64,000 bases of DNA from Thelephora terrestris (lineage: Eukaryota > Basidiomycota > Agaricomycetes > Thelephorales > Thelephoraceae): assembly GCA_015956445.1 (NCBI GenBank), contig WIUZ02000018.1, forward strand, positions 744,001 through 808,000. The letters run 5' to 3'. Positions within the stretch are counted from its first letter, which is position 1; every line of letters starts with the position of its first letter. This document shows, piece after piece, positions 24,840-36,653 of this stretch. A model generated the notes under the pieces. The model did no database searches. It was not told where the DNA came from and saw only the letters and a program-made list of their open reading frames with translations. A program made the position numbers and the translations under genes.

Positions 24840-27782
24840 CACACTGTCAGCGTGCTGAATTTTATTCCCTTTTTGAACCATTTTTACACCCAACTTTCGC
24901 CCACTTTCCTTACCTATACCCCTTTCTTATCTTATCATTTTCCGTATCACAAACTCACACGTCGTCAAGGAACACAGACAAGGACACTGATGATATTACA
25001 CACGGTGCGCAGTGAAGACACAAGACTACCAAACCGACGGAGTTGAATCCGCCCGGACTCTATGAACGAGGACTAAGGCGTACAAACCCTAGTCGTCAAG
25101 ACCTAGTCTGCCAGTACTCCTCAGCACTGGCAACCTCCTCCTCCGTCCCCTCCGAGGCATTCTCGTCGACTTCCTCGTCGACCATCTTGACGACCCGAGC
25201 TTCCTCCAGACGATGAGCGACGGCCAACTGAACCTCGGCGCGAAGGCGGTTCCTCGCTAAATCGACCGTAGTCTGATCCAGAGTCCTCTGGACTGACCAA
25301 CCCTCCACTCTCTCGGTCAGTTGAGCCACCAGGCGAACGGCCTCCGCTGCACGCTGGACCGACAAGAGCGTAAGGTCGGTTAAGCCGTTCACGTCGACGG
25401 ACTCCACCGGAATCAGCTCGCCGCGATCCACGCGACACTGAAGCATCGTCGCATCGGAATAGGACGGTGGATTCAATGTCTCCACCCTGTCGGACGACGT
25501 TGGGATTACTGGGACGCATACGGTGTGCTGGACGAAGTGCTCCACGATAAGGAACCCAACGACAAGCACGGGTAGAACGTTGCCCACGCACCGGCGAGAT
25601 CGATGGAGGCGGAATCGGAACAGCCACTTCGTTCTCCCCCGCGTACTCCAACTCGGGAGAACTACTGACCGGATTCACGGCCGTCTCTTCGGACGTCTCG
25701 CGAACGACCTCTTCCCCGCCATCAGTGTGCGCTGGTGTACGGTACGAACCATCGGAAGCTAGAAAGGATGTCAGTGGACAAGCCAAATATGTCAACCGAC
25801 ATCCCACCTATGGGAGAAGCCATCCGATCCGGTATCGATTCATCCTCGGACTCGTCGCGAACCGCAGCCACCGAACGAGTGCGGCAATGGCACAACCGCT
25901 CGCTCATGGATTCCACCCGAGCGCCCAACAACGGTAAAGCGTCGTCCAACGTGTCAACCTAGAAGTGGTATGAGCTCCCTCGGATCAAGACCAGGGGAAG
26001 ACACACCGACCTTGGTGTCCAACTCATTCAAGCCCCTTCGATGACGGTTGAGCCGACGGTCGACCTCAATCAGGTCTCGCTGAATGGTGTCATCCCGTTC
26101 CTTCAAGGACTCGACCAACCGGTTGTGTTCTTCGCGCATCGCCAGCATCTCGCTCTCAAACGTGACGCGGAGCGTATCATTCATCAGGAGCAGCGTCTTC
26201 TTCGTGTCCAACGCTTCCGAGTACATCCTACGGGCATCATCCTTCGCTTCCTTCACTTCACGCTTCAGCCGCTCATTCTACAAGCCTGTCAGTGTTATCC
26301 CACAAGCGGGATGCACAGACCGACTCACCGCTTTCTGTTCCGTCCTCAAAAGGAACCAAAGGCGGTGACCAACGGCTGCCGTATAGTGTTGCGAACGAGT
26401 CGCCCCCGGCCACCTTCCTTCGCCGTTTCCTAGATCGTAGATTCCCATCTTCAGAAGACCCCACAACGATGACGCCACCGGAGTCTCCCATGGCATACGT
26501 AACTCGGTGTCAAACGTGACCCCGCGCATAGACTCCTGCAACTTGTGGTCAATCAAGTTGTGATACCACAACTCGTCGTCTATGGTCAAGTAGTGGGGAG
26601 GCCTGGCGATCGTTGCCTCCAGTTGCCGAGCATCCACCTTGTCGGCAACCGCAAAGATCTACGATGCGATGTCAGTTGTTGCCAGCAAAACGGCGACACG
26701 TGACGTCGCACCTCGCGATAACTGGGGTACGCCACGTTGGCGTTCGGAAGGAAGTAACTCTTGTTCTGCACGGAGCGCGGATCCGCAGACTCGATGGTAG
26801 CAGTGCTGTTCTCAGCACGGAAGACTCGATCGGAGATCATGGGCATAGTGGATGAGTAGTTGGTTGGTGGGATTGTTGATTTGGGAAGAAGGGAGTTTGA
26901 TGGATCCAATGGCCGGTTCGCACTACACTTTATTCAACCATCGACAGCGCTCGCGTCCTATTCGCCATTGGCTCGGTCCATCGTTTCACCGGTCCAGACT
27001 CCTCATACATTCGCCCTCGACATTCAAGCCCCACTCGGTCCTTTGTTGTCCCGATCGGACGAGCTGACGCGTCGTCCTCTCATTGGTTCGTCTTCGCATG
27101 TGATATCATCCTTTGTCATTCCTTTCCCACACGACGTCATGACCCCTTCCTCATTCTCTCACGAACCCTGACCCATTAGTCATTCCTTTAGCATTTCTAT
27201 TCTACATCCTGGGCCGCTTACTGTTCCAGCTTACTCTCGGCCCTTCTTTGCTCCGAGTTATTATTAGATAGGGTTATCTATGTCCCAGCCACTCTCCTAT
27301 ATAGGTACCAGTAGAGTAGCGGAGGATTCCCCATCTTTGATATCTCGGGAAGTCCTCTTCTCCTTGCAGCATCGGTGTATTTGCTGTAGGCCACTGAAGA
27401 GCTTATCGAGTAACTCCTTGAACCGTTCGCTCTCCTCTCTCACTCAGTCTTGATCCTTAACCGGTGTTTGAAGCAAGCTCGGACACGACATCGAGTTCCG
27501 CACTGCTCTTCGGATCAAGTCATCAGTTTGAGGCGCCATCCTCGGGCTCTTGTATCTGCCCTCAGAAGACGATAGGGATCTACCTGATAGAGGCTCGGCA
27601 CTCCTGCTGTGAATTCGGACAACCTACCGGAGAACGCTCGTCCATCGTGTTTTGGACCACGTAGACTTTGGGTGGATATAGGGAAGTCGTTCCCCCTTTG
27701 CCCCATTGTTTCTTGTTGGTTGGAGTTGCGACTCACCAACAGCACTGGTACCTGAAGGGCGAAGAGTGGCCCTGACACACAC
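24840..27782 (-). mobile_element. Element A1 (TGTCAG-ended, 2,933 bp), nested in B
   Basis: Element body 24845-27777, flanked by the exact 5-bp duplication CACAC (24840-24844 and 27778-27782). It lies on the - strand: start TGTCAGGGCCACTCTTCG at 27777, far end (read inward from 24845) TGTCAGCGTGCTGAA. It has the same length as A2, 2,933 bp, and is nearly identical to it by eye, implying recent movement. It carries one spliced coiled-coil gene. The TG...CA ends and 5-bp duplication resemble LTR-type integration, but there are no terminal direct repeats and no retroelement proteins, so the class is open. Confidence 0.9.
25096..26846 (-). CDS. Coiled-coil protein gene of element A1
   Basis: Spliced gene with start codon at 26846 (MPMISDRVFRAENSTATI) and final stop at 25096; the span is 1,751 bp, the same as in A2. 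Segments in order: a small N-terminal exon; a globular domain (YLTIDDELWYHNLIDHKLQE ... SLWGLLKMGIYDLG); a long coiled coil (VKEAKDDARRMYSEALDTKK ... VESLKERDDTIQRDLIEVD); an acidic/Pro segment; and a C-terminal helical segment ending VASAEEYWQTRS. Introns are short with clear GT-AG borders. There is no catalytic motif, and function is unknown. A structural or DNA-binding role for the element is only a guess. Confidence 0.6.
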
Positions 27783-28802
27783 GTGGACAGTCACATCACA
27801 GTCTCCTAACCGGAGGAAGGAATCGCCGTTATTCGGAAGGAGTGCCTTAGACTCCTTTTGTTTAGCCCAGTGAATGTGGAAGTAGCCGTTAGCGTGAAAC
27901 ACCGGCGAATCTGTAATCCCTCATGTCCCATGAGTCTAGGCCCGACCTCCTCATGTTCGGACGTACGTTGAGGTTGCCACTAGTCCGTGATGCTGTTACC
28001 GCCTACAGACAACAAGGGATGCTGCATGGTCTCTATCTTTGGCCTCTCCAAAGGAAGCATCCAAGAAGATTCTCACCTGACCCTTGGGTGTGATCCCCAG
28101 GTACGAACTTTCATGACCCCATGCCCCTATTTCTTTTTGGACTAGTGTTATCTTTACCCCTATGTTTCATGCAGACATTCGTTATCTTTCATGCAATCCT
28201 TCACACGCTAGTAAGGCCCTTTGTCCTTTATTCTCCCACGCGTCATATTTGTTCGCTTCCCTTACTTAGCGTTCTCACACTCCTTATCTCCCTTTGTTCG
28301 GACTTGATAAGGGTATATTAGGGTATTGACGTCATGGCCACTCCTTTAGTATAAGTAGCAACTGTGGCTGTATCGTAGTACCTTAGTTTTGTTACCTCAG
28401 GAAATCCTCTGCCCTTCTCAGCCCAGTTGCAGTTAAGGACAAGTCAGAGTTTCTTGTTTGATCCAAGACATCCCCATCTGCTCTCCCTCCCGCTCTGCGC
28501 CTCAACTGTGCCTCGTAACTATAGACTCCCAGCAGTCATATTAGAACACCTCGAGCGTCCAGTCGATCAACTGGTGGAGTCATCAATCCTGCTGTAGGGA
28601 TCAACCCTTGCTTGTTAAACCGAATGAAGTGTGGTTTAGGTTGGGTTTCTCTTTAGGATTTCGACCTGACTTGTAGTGACCTCGGACAACCTACCGGAAG
28701 AATAGAGACGTGATCGTTCTCTCACAAGCTAGTTGGACTAGTGAGTACTCTGCGGAGTCGGCTCAGTGCACTGGTAGTAGTTGGGGTAGAGTGGCCCTGA
28801 CA

Positions 28803-29060
28803 CAACAGATCTTTGCACTCGTACCCTCAACCATGTCAAGATATCTGTGGTTTGCTCTTTCCATCCTCATCAAGGTACTGAGGCAGATGCCCAGTGCTGC
28901 CATTGCCTGGCCACAAGGTGAAGAGTTCCTCAGCTTAGTGGGTATGTTTCAATGTGACACCTGCTCCTTCAAGGTGTTTTGGGATCAATCAACAGCCTCA
29001 ACCTGCCATGCCAAGTGTCTGCTGACATGGAGATTGAGAATGCAACCTTCAATGGGTGGC
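28803..29060 (+). pseudogene. PIF/Harbinger-like transposase, continuation
   Basis: Continues the transposase interrupted at 21729: QIFALVPSTMSRYLWFALSI and LRQMPSAAIAWPQGEEFLSL, then, in a shifted frame from 28979, GSINSLNLPCQ and IENATFNGWLSG. In active relatives the block reads GSIDGLNLP, where the aspartate is the first catalytic residue; here it is asparagine, so catalysis would be lost. Similarity ends at 29060, where TGTCAGG begins. No downstream half of the gene (second Asp, Glu) is found anywhere in the window. Confidence 0.75.
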
Positions 29061-30776
29061 TGTCAGGCCGACACGACCGCTACAGTTCAATACCACTCTT
29101 GGTATCCAAACCTATCACAATAAAGGATCAAACACACAGTTATAACCTTAATGCAAACCCAGGGATATTGGAAGCCTCTTCACAGACTAGATAGAGAGAA
29201 GGAGAAAGATGGAGACAAGGGGTCTTCAGGCACTCTTGCTCTTAGCACACAGCAGTAGAGGTCACGGAGAGTCTGATGATAACAAATCTAGGGAAGTACA
29301 AGCTAAACTACCTCGGGTATATATACTACCTAGATTTGTGACGTGAATTGTGACCAGTAGCTACACTAATATACAAACAGAGTCATACAAGGTCCATGTG
29401 CAGCACAGCCTGGTCTGTGTGCAGGATGACTAAAATTCTTAGTAATACAAATGAGTCATCATGACTCATGCAAAACAATAACAGCAAATAGCAATTCAAG
29501 AGCATGAGAAAGATGGCGGAAATGAATGTGGGTTGGCTGAGTAATAGCCAATAGCAAAAGGGGAGCATATAACTAAGGATAGGGGCATATGATGTCATGT
29601 GGGTCATGCGCAGTAGACAATAGAAAAGATGACTCAGCTCTTGAGTTGTGGAAGGGGCGTGGCATTTTGTATATAATCAAAGAGGGTTGGATGACTGGTT
29701 TCCCAACAAACCTTCCTTTGTTATACAAAACCAACATGCCTCTTGCTCAAACTTGTGTCGTCATTCCTCTCAACCCTCTCCTGTCCAGGAGCAGAACTTC
29801 AACCCTGACAGTTTCACCCATGCTCGTGGGGATCAAGCTCGTCCGTATCCTACTTTAGGTGCGGTTATTGATTGTTCCGCCACCGCTGACCCAATGGAGG
29901 GTTTTTCCGATTTAGGTAGGAGCGTGTACAAATCTTGTTGGTAGACTTTTGGGATTATCTTCAGGCTTGTTGTCGTGTGTCCTGCCGCAAGTTGGCACAG
30001 ATCGACACTAACCCATACGCTCAAGAACTTCTCTCTCGTAAGGTAGACTTCCATGTGGAGTCTAACGAGACTTACTCGTCCATCGTGGACACTGCCGTTA
30101 CTCATATGGGTAACATTGGTGTTATGTTGATGGATGAGGCTGCCCACATTAACAAGCGTATTGATGCTTGTCATGAGGAAATCAAGAAGCTTGAAAGGAG
30201 TGTCTTGGGTTCCAGGAATGGACCTTAACGACTGAAGTGCAAGTGAACAACAGGCTGCAAGTATTGATCGGTTGAAGGGGGAGGTAATCACGTTGAAGGA
30301 CTTGGTCTGGGGTCTGATTGATCAGACTGGGAGATTGGAAGACAATCAAGTAAGTATCAACATTTATGAGCTAATTGGTTTGCTCTAACGTTGATCCTTT
30401 AGGTTCATCTTACTCTTTGCGTCTCGGAGTTGACCGGAGAAGTCCGTGATCTCCAGAGGAGGTGTCAGGGAGAGGAGGTTTGAGCTGAGGAAGAAGAGCC
30501 GATGATTCCAGTGCGGGCCGAGTCTCTGCCTGCTCAGTTCGTGGTCCCGGTCGAAGGTCGATTGGTTCCAATCAATGATGAGGTCATTGAGATCCACGAA
30601 GAAGAGTCCTATAGGAACATCAGAGTTGTCTGTAGGGACACCCCTCGTCCTTGTGGTAGGGGGTTAACTCCTCTCATCACGGTCATTGATCCGACCCTTT
30701 CTCGGAACCAATGGCCAGCTTTAGAATTCAATCTGTATGCCAAGTTTGTTCCGGACTCCGAACCGAATTCTGATAC
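29061..30776 (+). mobile_element. Probable start of element C (TGTCAGG end) with coiled-coil gene
   Basis: The Harbinger frame breaks at 29061 exactly at TGTCAGGCCGACACG, which resembles the starts of elements A and B. Downstream on the + strand are exon-like segments of a third, diverged coiled-coil gene: FPNKPSFVIQNQHA (about 29700), a helical exon with THMGNIGVMLMDEAAHINKR (29935-30228), RLKGEVITLKDLVWGLIDQT (about 30270-30350), and a Glu/Pro-rich segment (30502-30776). The right end is not found; it may lie beyond the window if later insertions sit inside C. The class is undetermined, as for A and B. Confidence 0.45.
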
Positions 30777-31363
30777 TACTGGGGACAAGCCCCTACTTAC
30801 TGACCAGGTACTTTTTGAATACATTATAGTTCCATGTCCAATGTACCAGCACTTTGCTGGGCAAGAACAAGTTGAGCTCTTTCAGAATGTACTGAACAAT
30901 GTAATTGCTACTTCCCAGCTCAGTACATTGTGGAAACATTTGAAAAGTACTGAATCATGTGACCACAATGTCCCTGATCAGTAATCATTCAGTACTTTTT
31001 GATTGTCCCAAAGAAAGTGATCAACAAGTACCTGCACTGCACATTGTTTTCAATCAAAATTTACTGGGTCATGTGACCACAAAGTACCAAACCAGTAAAT
31101 GCTGAGTACTTCTAGAATGTCCTGGGCCCATGTGTTCAAATTTTACCCAAGTGGCTCAAAGAAAATGTGATCACAAAGTACTGAGACTGGGTAAATCCTG
31201 AACGCTTTTGAAAGAAACGAAAATATACTGAATCGTTTAAAAAGTACTGTACATTGATTCAGTATATTTTGGCTTCTTTCAGAAAGTGTTCAGGATTTAC
31301 CCAGTCTCAGTACTTTGTGATCACATTTTCTTTGAGCCACTTGGGTAAAATTTGGACACATGG
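30777..31363. mobile_element. CACTG-type MITE remnant with hairpin
   Basis: AT-rich, non-coding stretch that starts ACTGGGGACAAG (about 30778), close to the terminal CACTGGGGGCAAG of the MITE at 22324, and interrupts the coiled-coil segment before it. Its right part is a strong hairpin: left arm about 31130-31235, right arm about 31255-31363, loop about 20 bp. The right arm stops abruptly at 31363, where TGTCAGGG begins, so the MITE appears cut by a later insertion. Confidence 0.6.
31130..31363. repeat. Inverted repeat (hairpin)
   Basis: Arms of about 105 bp with only scattered mismatches, containing GTGATCACAAAGTACTGAG in one arm and its reverse complement in the other. Confidence 0.85.
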
Positions 31364-31761
31364 TGTCAGGGTTACCAGCCTAAGCTTGTTCTGATGTCAG
31401 AGGATCAGTGTTGGGGATGGAAAGGGGGTTAGAGCAGAGGTCTAGGGAGGTGGTATGTAGGGGCAGAGGGAGATGGATGTGGGGATAGAGGGGTTTGTTC
31501 TCTTGGTTGATACCTGTGACCAATGAGAAGATGTTAGGAGTGTATTGAGGGTTCACACTTCAGGCAATTGATTTGCCCATCAAATGAATAGAAGGGTGAG
31601 GATAGAGTATGGTTTATACTCTCTGATATATTGAAACTAATGATAGTGATTACAAAGAAGATTGAGGATGGGAAAAGAGAAAGGTCTGAGACACCTTTCC
31701 TTTTTTACATGCATTCCGGCGCGATTCAGCACCTGAATCTAGCGCCCGTCACGATTTCCTT

Positions 31762-32030
31762 AAAAGGAAATTTTCACCAACATGTCGGAAATTTTCACCA
31801 ACATGTCGGAAATTTTCACCAACTTGGCGGAAATTTTCACCAGCATGTCGGAAATTTTCACCACCACGACGGAAATTTTCACCACCACGACGGAAATTTT
31901 CACCAACATGGCGGAAATTTTCACTGACAAGGTGAAAATTTTCACCACCACGGAAATTTTCACTTACACCAGGGAAATTATCATTAACACCGGCATTTTC
32001 ACCAACACCACCCTCACGTTTTCACCAACC
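31762..32030. repeat. 21-bp minisatellite (GGAAATTTTCACC units)
   Basis: About ten to twelve degenerate tandem units of 21 bp, each beginning GGAAATTTTCACC and then varying. Because 21 is a multiple of three, both strands stay open and give artefactual heptad-repeat frames (GNFHQHV type on +, VVKIS type on -). No flanking coding signal supports either. Confidence 0.9.
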
Positions 32031-33366
32031 TCCCTTTTCGCTAATGCCTTTTCAGTTGTCCCCAACCAAAGCAGCCTTCTCTGCCAACCTCCCCACCGAC
32101 TCGCTCACCAATTGGGTTGCCACAAATAGCTTCACAAAGTAGTTGCCTAACATAGGTGCCCAAGGTCACCACAGGGCATCTGATATGCTCATGTGGCACC
32201 ATTTCTGTGACAGGGTCGTAGAACACGGTCATTTAACGCTATCATCTGACAGGGTTTTTTAACTTGGTCTTCTGAAGTAGTTCTCCAGCACCATCGTCCG
32301 AAGGAGTTGTCATGGTTAATTTTTGAATTTTTGAACAAAAAATCTTGCGATGTGCGGTCCAGATTGTTGAAAGATTTAACCAAAAAGGGTGAACCGCTAA
32401 GATGGCAAACACACCATCAATAAATACTGAGATGGAGGGATTTTGCGACGGGTGAAGTGACGATAGAAGTACGTTGTTGAAGAGAAGAATGGTGGAGTGC
32501 TACAGAGGTAGGAGAACGACGAGAGGCCTGACCAACAGATGCTATCCAGGAGATAGGACTGCAGCTAACATACCAATTCAACTCAACAGTGCTCCCCAGA
32601 GAGTTGTCACCTAGATAGGAGCATGTACTTCCATCTATTGAACGACCAAGCGGTCGGCTCATGCAAGGGGGCCACCTGGTAGATTGACCGGCAACTCAAG
32701 CATCAAGTTTACTCGACGGTGGGTACAGTCCTCCCTAGACACGTGAGGAGACCTAGATAGAAGTCAGCAGTTCAACCGAGGGGAGTAACAGGGGTCACTC
32801 AACGCTCAAGGTTGAACTCTCCTTGAGAGAGATATGCAAGGGGGGTTGCTCACCGCTCTCGACAACTCAGCCATCGAGTCAACTCAACGGTGAGATGGTT
32901 TGTAGGTTAGCCATCGCATAGCCTGCACAAAGTCTCTGGACGGTGAGAACTCATAAGTGTGAGTCTAGTGAGAACCTAAAGATGGAGCAAAAGGGCATCG
33001 GCTGAACGGGGATGACGACGGACGAACGGGCAAGGCAAGTGCGACGCGTCATCGATAATTTTTCCTTTTTAGGAATGTACTGCACCCGTGCGAAGTCACC
33101 AGTCAGGAAACGGCGAAAGCTGAAGAGTGAGAAAAATAGGTGATAATGATAGATCGCTCATCTACAGATTTGAGACTATAACTGCTCAAGACAGGAACAT
33201 GGAGTTGAAATGATGCAAAACGCATGTGAATATAACTGTGGGTGAGATAGGAAGGGGTCAAGGCAAATAAAGGGCACAACACAATGCGGGCGCTCGAAGT
33301 TGGTGAGCGACTATACCGAAAACAGACCAGTCAACGGATGGAAATGAGAGCTATTGAACAATTCAA
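32031..33366. other. Non-coding stretch downstream of the RecQ fusion gene
   Basis: No gene recognised in 1.3 kb. Two imperfect copies of a block beginning GCAAGGGGG and ending in CTCAACGGTG or a close variant lie about 173 bp apart (near 32665 and 32838), suggesting an old tandem duplication. This is the left subterminal region of the candidate large element. Confidence 0.4.
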
Positions 33367-36300
33367 CTACAACTTAAGCCGTGGGTACCACTGCCGGCAC
33401 AGCCAGGTAAACACAGACAAGATCCTGACGTCTTCCGTATCTGCCCCGTAGCTGGTCAACCAGACGGCATAGTCGACCTCAGGATTTTGGCCTGGAGAGA
33501 AACCGAAGTCCTTGCGAAGCTGCTCGAAGAGGTGGGGGGTTTGGAAGATGTGCCAAGCAGCCACAACTGCGCTGTCACTGAACTTACAACCTTTGCCATT
33601 GGGGTTGCTGTGGTAGCCAGCAACGGCGTTTGGTAAGCTACAGAAGTGGCACCTACTTACACCTGTTGGCCAAGTAAAGTTCCTCTTCTTCCAATCGATC
33701 CAACGCATCCCGCTGGCAGAACTGTTGCATTTGAATGGCAGGTGGGGCTTCTTCGAGCATGTGGTTTTGCTGCTGAGTCCACATTCGGAGTGGCAAGGAT
33801 CGTGACTAGTCGAACTGATCCTACAGGCAAAACATCCCCCCATTTTCTCCAGGAGACCCATGGCTGAACGGGCATGTCTCACTCTTGCATCTGTTTTTTG
33901 CTGGGCGGTCAGAGCCCCCAGTCGAGTGATTGCAGCAGTTGAGGGGAGAGGCCGTGAGGCTATGGGAAGGGGTAGTGGGGTAGTAGGGAGGGGGTGTGTA
34001 TCCGACCTGTGGCTCTGTTCAGTTGGAGTGGAAGGGGGCGTACTAAGTAGGTCGAGAGTAGGTACTATGGTCAATGGGGAGGTGGCTTGTGAAACGAGCG
34101 GGTGCAGACGGCCTTCGCAAAAGTCACATAGAAGGGAGTTCGGAACAAGGGAACAAGGGAGGTCTTCACCATCCATGGTTTTGGAGATTCCTCGTCGCCG
34201 ACATGATGGAGTGATGAGAATTTTCTCCATCTCCTCCCGGAAGCAATACGGACTTTCGTTGGGGAGGGGTGTAGGAATGTCGTTGAAAAGCACTGCAACG
34301 AGAGATTCTTGACCACCCCTGCCCCCTCGCCCGGCTCCTTGAATGAAGTCGTACAGGCCAAAGGGACACCCTAGGAAGATGACGGCATTGACTTGGGGGT
34401 AATCGACGCCGTGGAGGAGAGCAGTCGTAGAAACCATCCATTTGGAAGGATGGTCCTTTGAAAACCAAGAGTTCAGTTGTTCGTCCTTTTGTTCGCCGGT
34501 CATGTTCCCATAAAAAGTGCAGACAGGGAACAAACAGGAGTCAGTAAACTCCTGCAAGTCCCTGAGAGATCGAACGAAGAAGATCCCACGAGCCCCTGGA
34601 TCCTCCTTCCACTCCTCTAGCAGGAGGGTGGCCAGTTGAGCACCGGAAGGGAAGACTGCCTCTGGAGTTGGCAATCCAACGACCTGCAGTCTGTGATTGG
34701 GTCGTGCGGTTGGCAACCTGAGGAGGAGCGTTCTTGGGAGGGGTATTCCGAGGGATTTCAAGAGGACCGGTTCATGACAGGGTGCAAGGGTGGCAGTGAG
34801 GAAAACCTTTTGGCCTGTAACTTCGCGAAGATGGATCATGGACTGCATTTTTGGTCGATAGGTGTCGCATAGGAAAACCGAGTGTGCTTCATCCAAAGTG
34901 ACCCGCACCACCTGTTTGTTCCTGAGAAAACTAGACTAGAGTGAGCTTCTCATGCGAGTAGCATCGAACATAACGTGCTCACTCTTTGGCCTCAGGCTGG
35001 TAGACATCGTCCGTTATCATGATGACCAATTGTACCGTTGTACAGCTGGGTCGGCCATCGAGAGTTCTCTCGTTCCAAAGGAGGAATTTGATCCCGAAAG
35101 CATGGGCCTGCTCAGCGAGCTGGCGACGAAGGGCAGTATAACAGGTGACGACAACAGAGATCCCATTTTCCCCAGCAAGAAGGGGTCCGAAAATAGCGAG
35201 GGATTTTCCAGAACCAGTGGGTAGAACTGCGAGGATGTTCTCAGCTCTATTTTCTAGGATCCCTTGGAGGAGGAGTCTTTGCTTGTCGCTTGTAAAGGTA
35301 GACCCAGGCCGTCCGGTATAGAGGGACAAGACCCGAAGAAGCTCCCCCTCTTTGTCACCCACAGAAGAAGACGGTGTAGATGTGATGAGTTCAGACCCAA
35401 CGCTTGACTTGGAGAACATGTTAGAAGGTCTGACAAAGCAGCCAGATCAAGACTTACATCAGGGGGTGTGATTGCGGTTGGGGCCCGATACAGGCCAGGT
35501 AGAGATGCCAGAGAGGCACCTGGCAAATTGGGCACACCGATTGCGGACAAGGCTGCGACTGCCTCGAAAACTGTGTCTCTGATCATCTTTTCGTACTTGA
35601 CAGAGAATTCTTCAACAGCAAATGAGAGGCCAGAGGAGATAGCGTGGTGGACCTCGCGCATGATCTCTTTGGAAGAGGGCAGTTGGGGTGGTAGGGAACT
35701 AGGGCCTTGCCAGAATGCCCTTTCAGGTGAGTAGAGGAAGTAGGGTATCGGTCGAACTGGGGAAGGTTCTGGACCAAGGCCAAGGACGGTGTGCAATTTT
35801 CTGCACCATTCGTGGGCAAGACTGTACAACGCAGCCTCCTGGCCAGGTAGATGGTCTATTCGTTGGCCATAGACGCGGTTTGCGACGGCTGAGCTGTGGC
35901 CAGCTTGAGAATCACCAAACTTTTGAACAGAGGGGTCGATGACAGGAGGAAGGAAGACGTGTTGGATGTTGATTAGAACGTGCCGGAGTTGGGAACCAGT
36001 GAGTCGACACTTGAAATACTGCTCTGTGAAATTGGAGATGATTCCGGAAAGTCCTCTGGGACCTAATTTCTGCCCCTTCACCACATAGAGAAACTGACAG
36101 TAGTTGGCATGCTTCTCAGTCCACCCCAAGCTTGCACTTAGGAGGATTTCCACCGGTCGAACCGTGGCGAGATAGTATGTTAGGAGCTCCGCCACCTTCT
36201 CAGGGGGGAAATGGATGACGGAGGATCTATATCCCTTGAGGGTCGACGACTTTAGATTCCTTCGAAGCAAGAACACTTGGCCATGTGCGATGTAAACATT

Positions 36301-36653
36301 CCTTTGCGCAGACCCATTGCGATAGCGGTCATCCACAACTTCGGTAAGGCGGAGGGGACCAGAGCCTGTGGAGTGAACCAGGAAAGTGATGGCCTCTATA
36401 ATTGGCTTGAGGGTGTGGAGGAATTCTTGAGCGGCGCCAGAGTCCACTTCGAAAGTAGGCTTGCCTCCGACAGGGGGGCCTGGTCTTAAAAGAGGTAAAT
36501 TTGAGGACTTTGCCATTTCGTAAAGTAGCGGAAGACTTGGTGGCTCTGTCCTGACGTGGTTTATGAAGGAATCCCCGATTTCTTCCGACCGGAAGTCCTC
36601 CGATAAACAGAGAGGTACCTGGACTTCAATCTTCTTACGGCCGGTCAAAGCCA

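Larger units (their letters stand above)
21725..28807 (-). mobile_element. Element B: 7.1-kb TGTCAG-ended element inside the Harbinger gene, carrying nested insertions
   Basis: Element body 21730-28802, flanked by the exact 5-bp duplication CAACA (21725-21729 and 28803-28807). It opens (- strand) TGTCAGGGCCACTCT at 28802 and the far end begins TGTCAGGAAC at 21730, so the inverted ends share TGTCAGG. Inside lie element A1 (24845-27777) and a foldback MITE (22324-23163); without them B is about 3.3 kb. It carries a - strand coiled-coil gene related to, but clearly diverged from, that of the A elements, and the subterminal motif CCGGTAGGTTGTCCGA is shared with A. There are no terminal direct repeats and I see no reverse transcriptase, integrase or capsid domain. 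Class undetermined; B is older than A1 and the MITE, which sit inside it. Confidence 0.8.

Noticed and set aside
31364-31760. A solo LTR starting TGTCAGGGTTACC
   Set aside because: No second copy of this sequence and no CATGG duplication at a plausible right end were found; the pairing with 61930 explains it better, though not conclusively.
31762-32030. CRISPR-like array or a heptad-repeat protein
   Set aside because: Units are degenerate, directly adjacent with no spacers, and open in several frames on both strands; it is a minisatellite.
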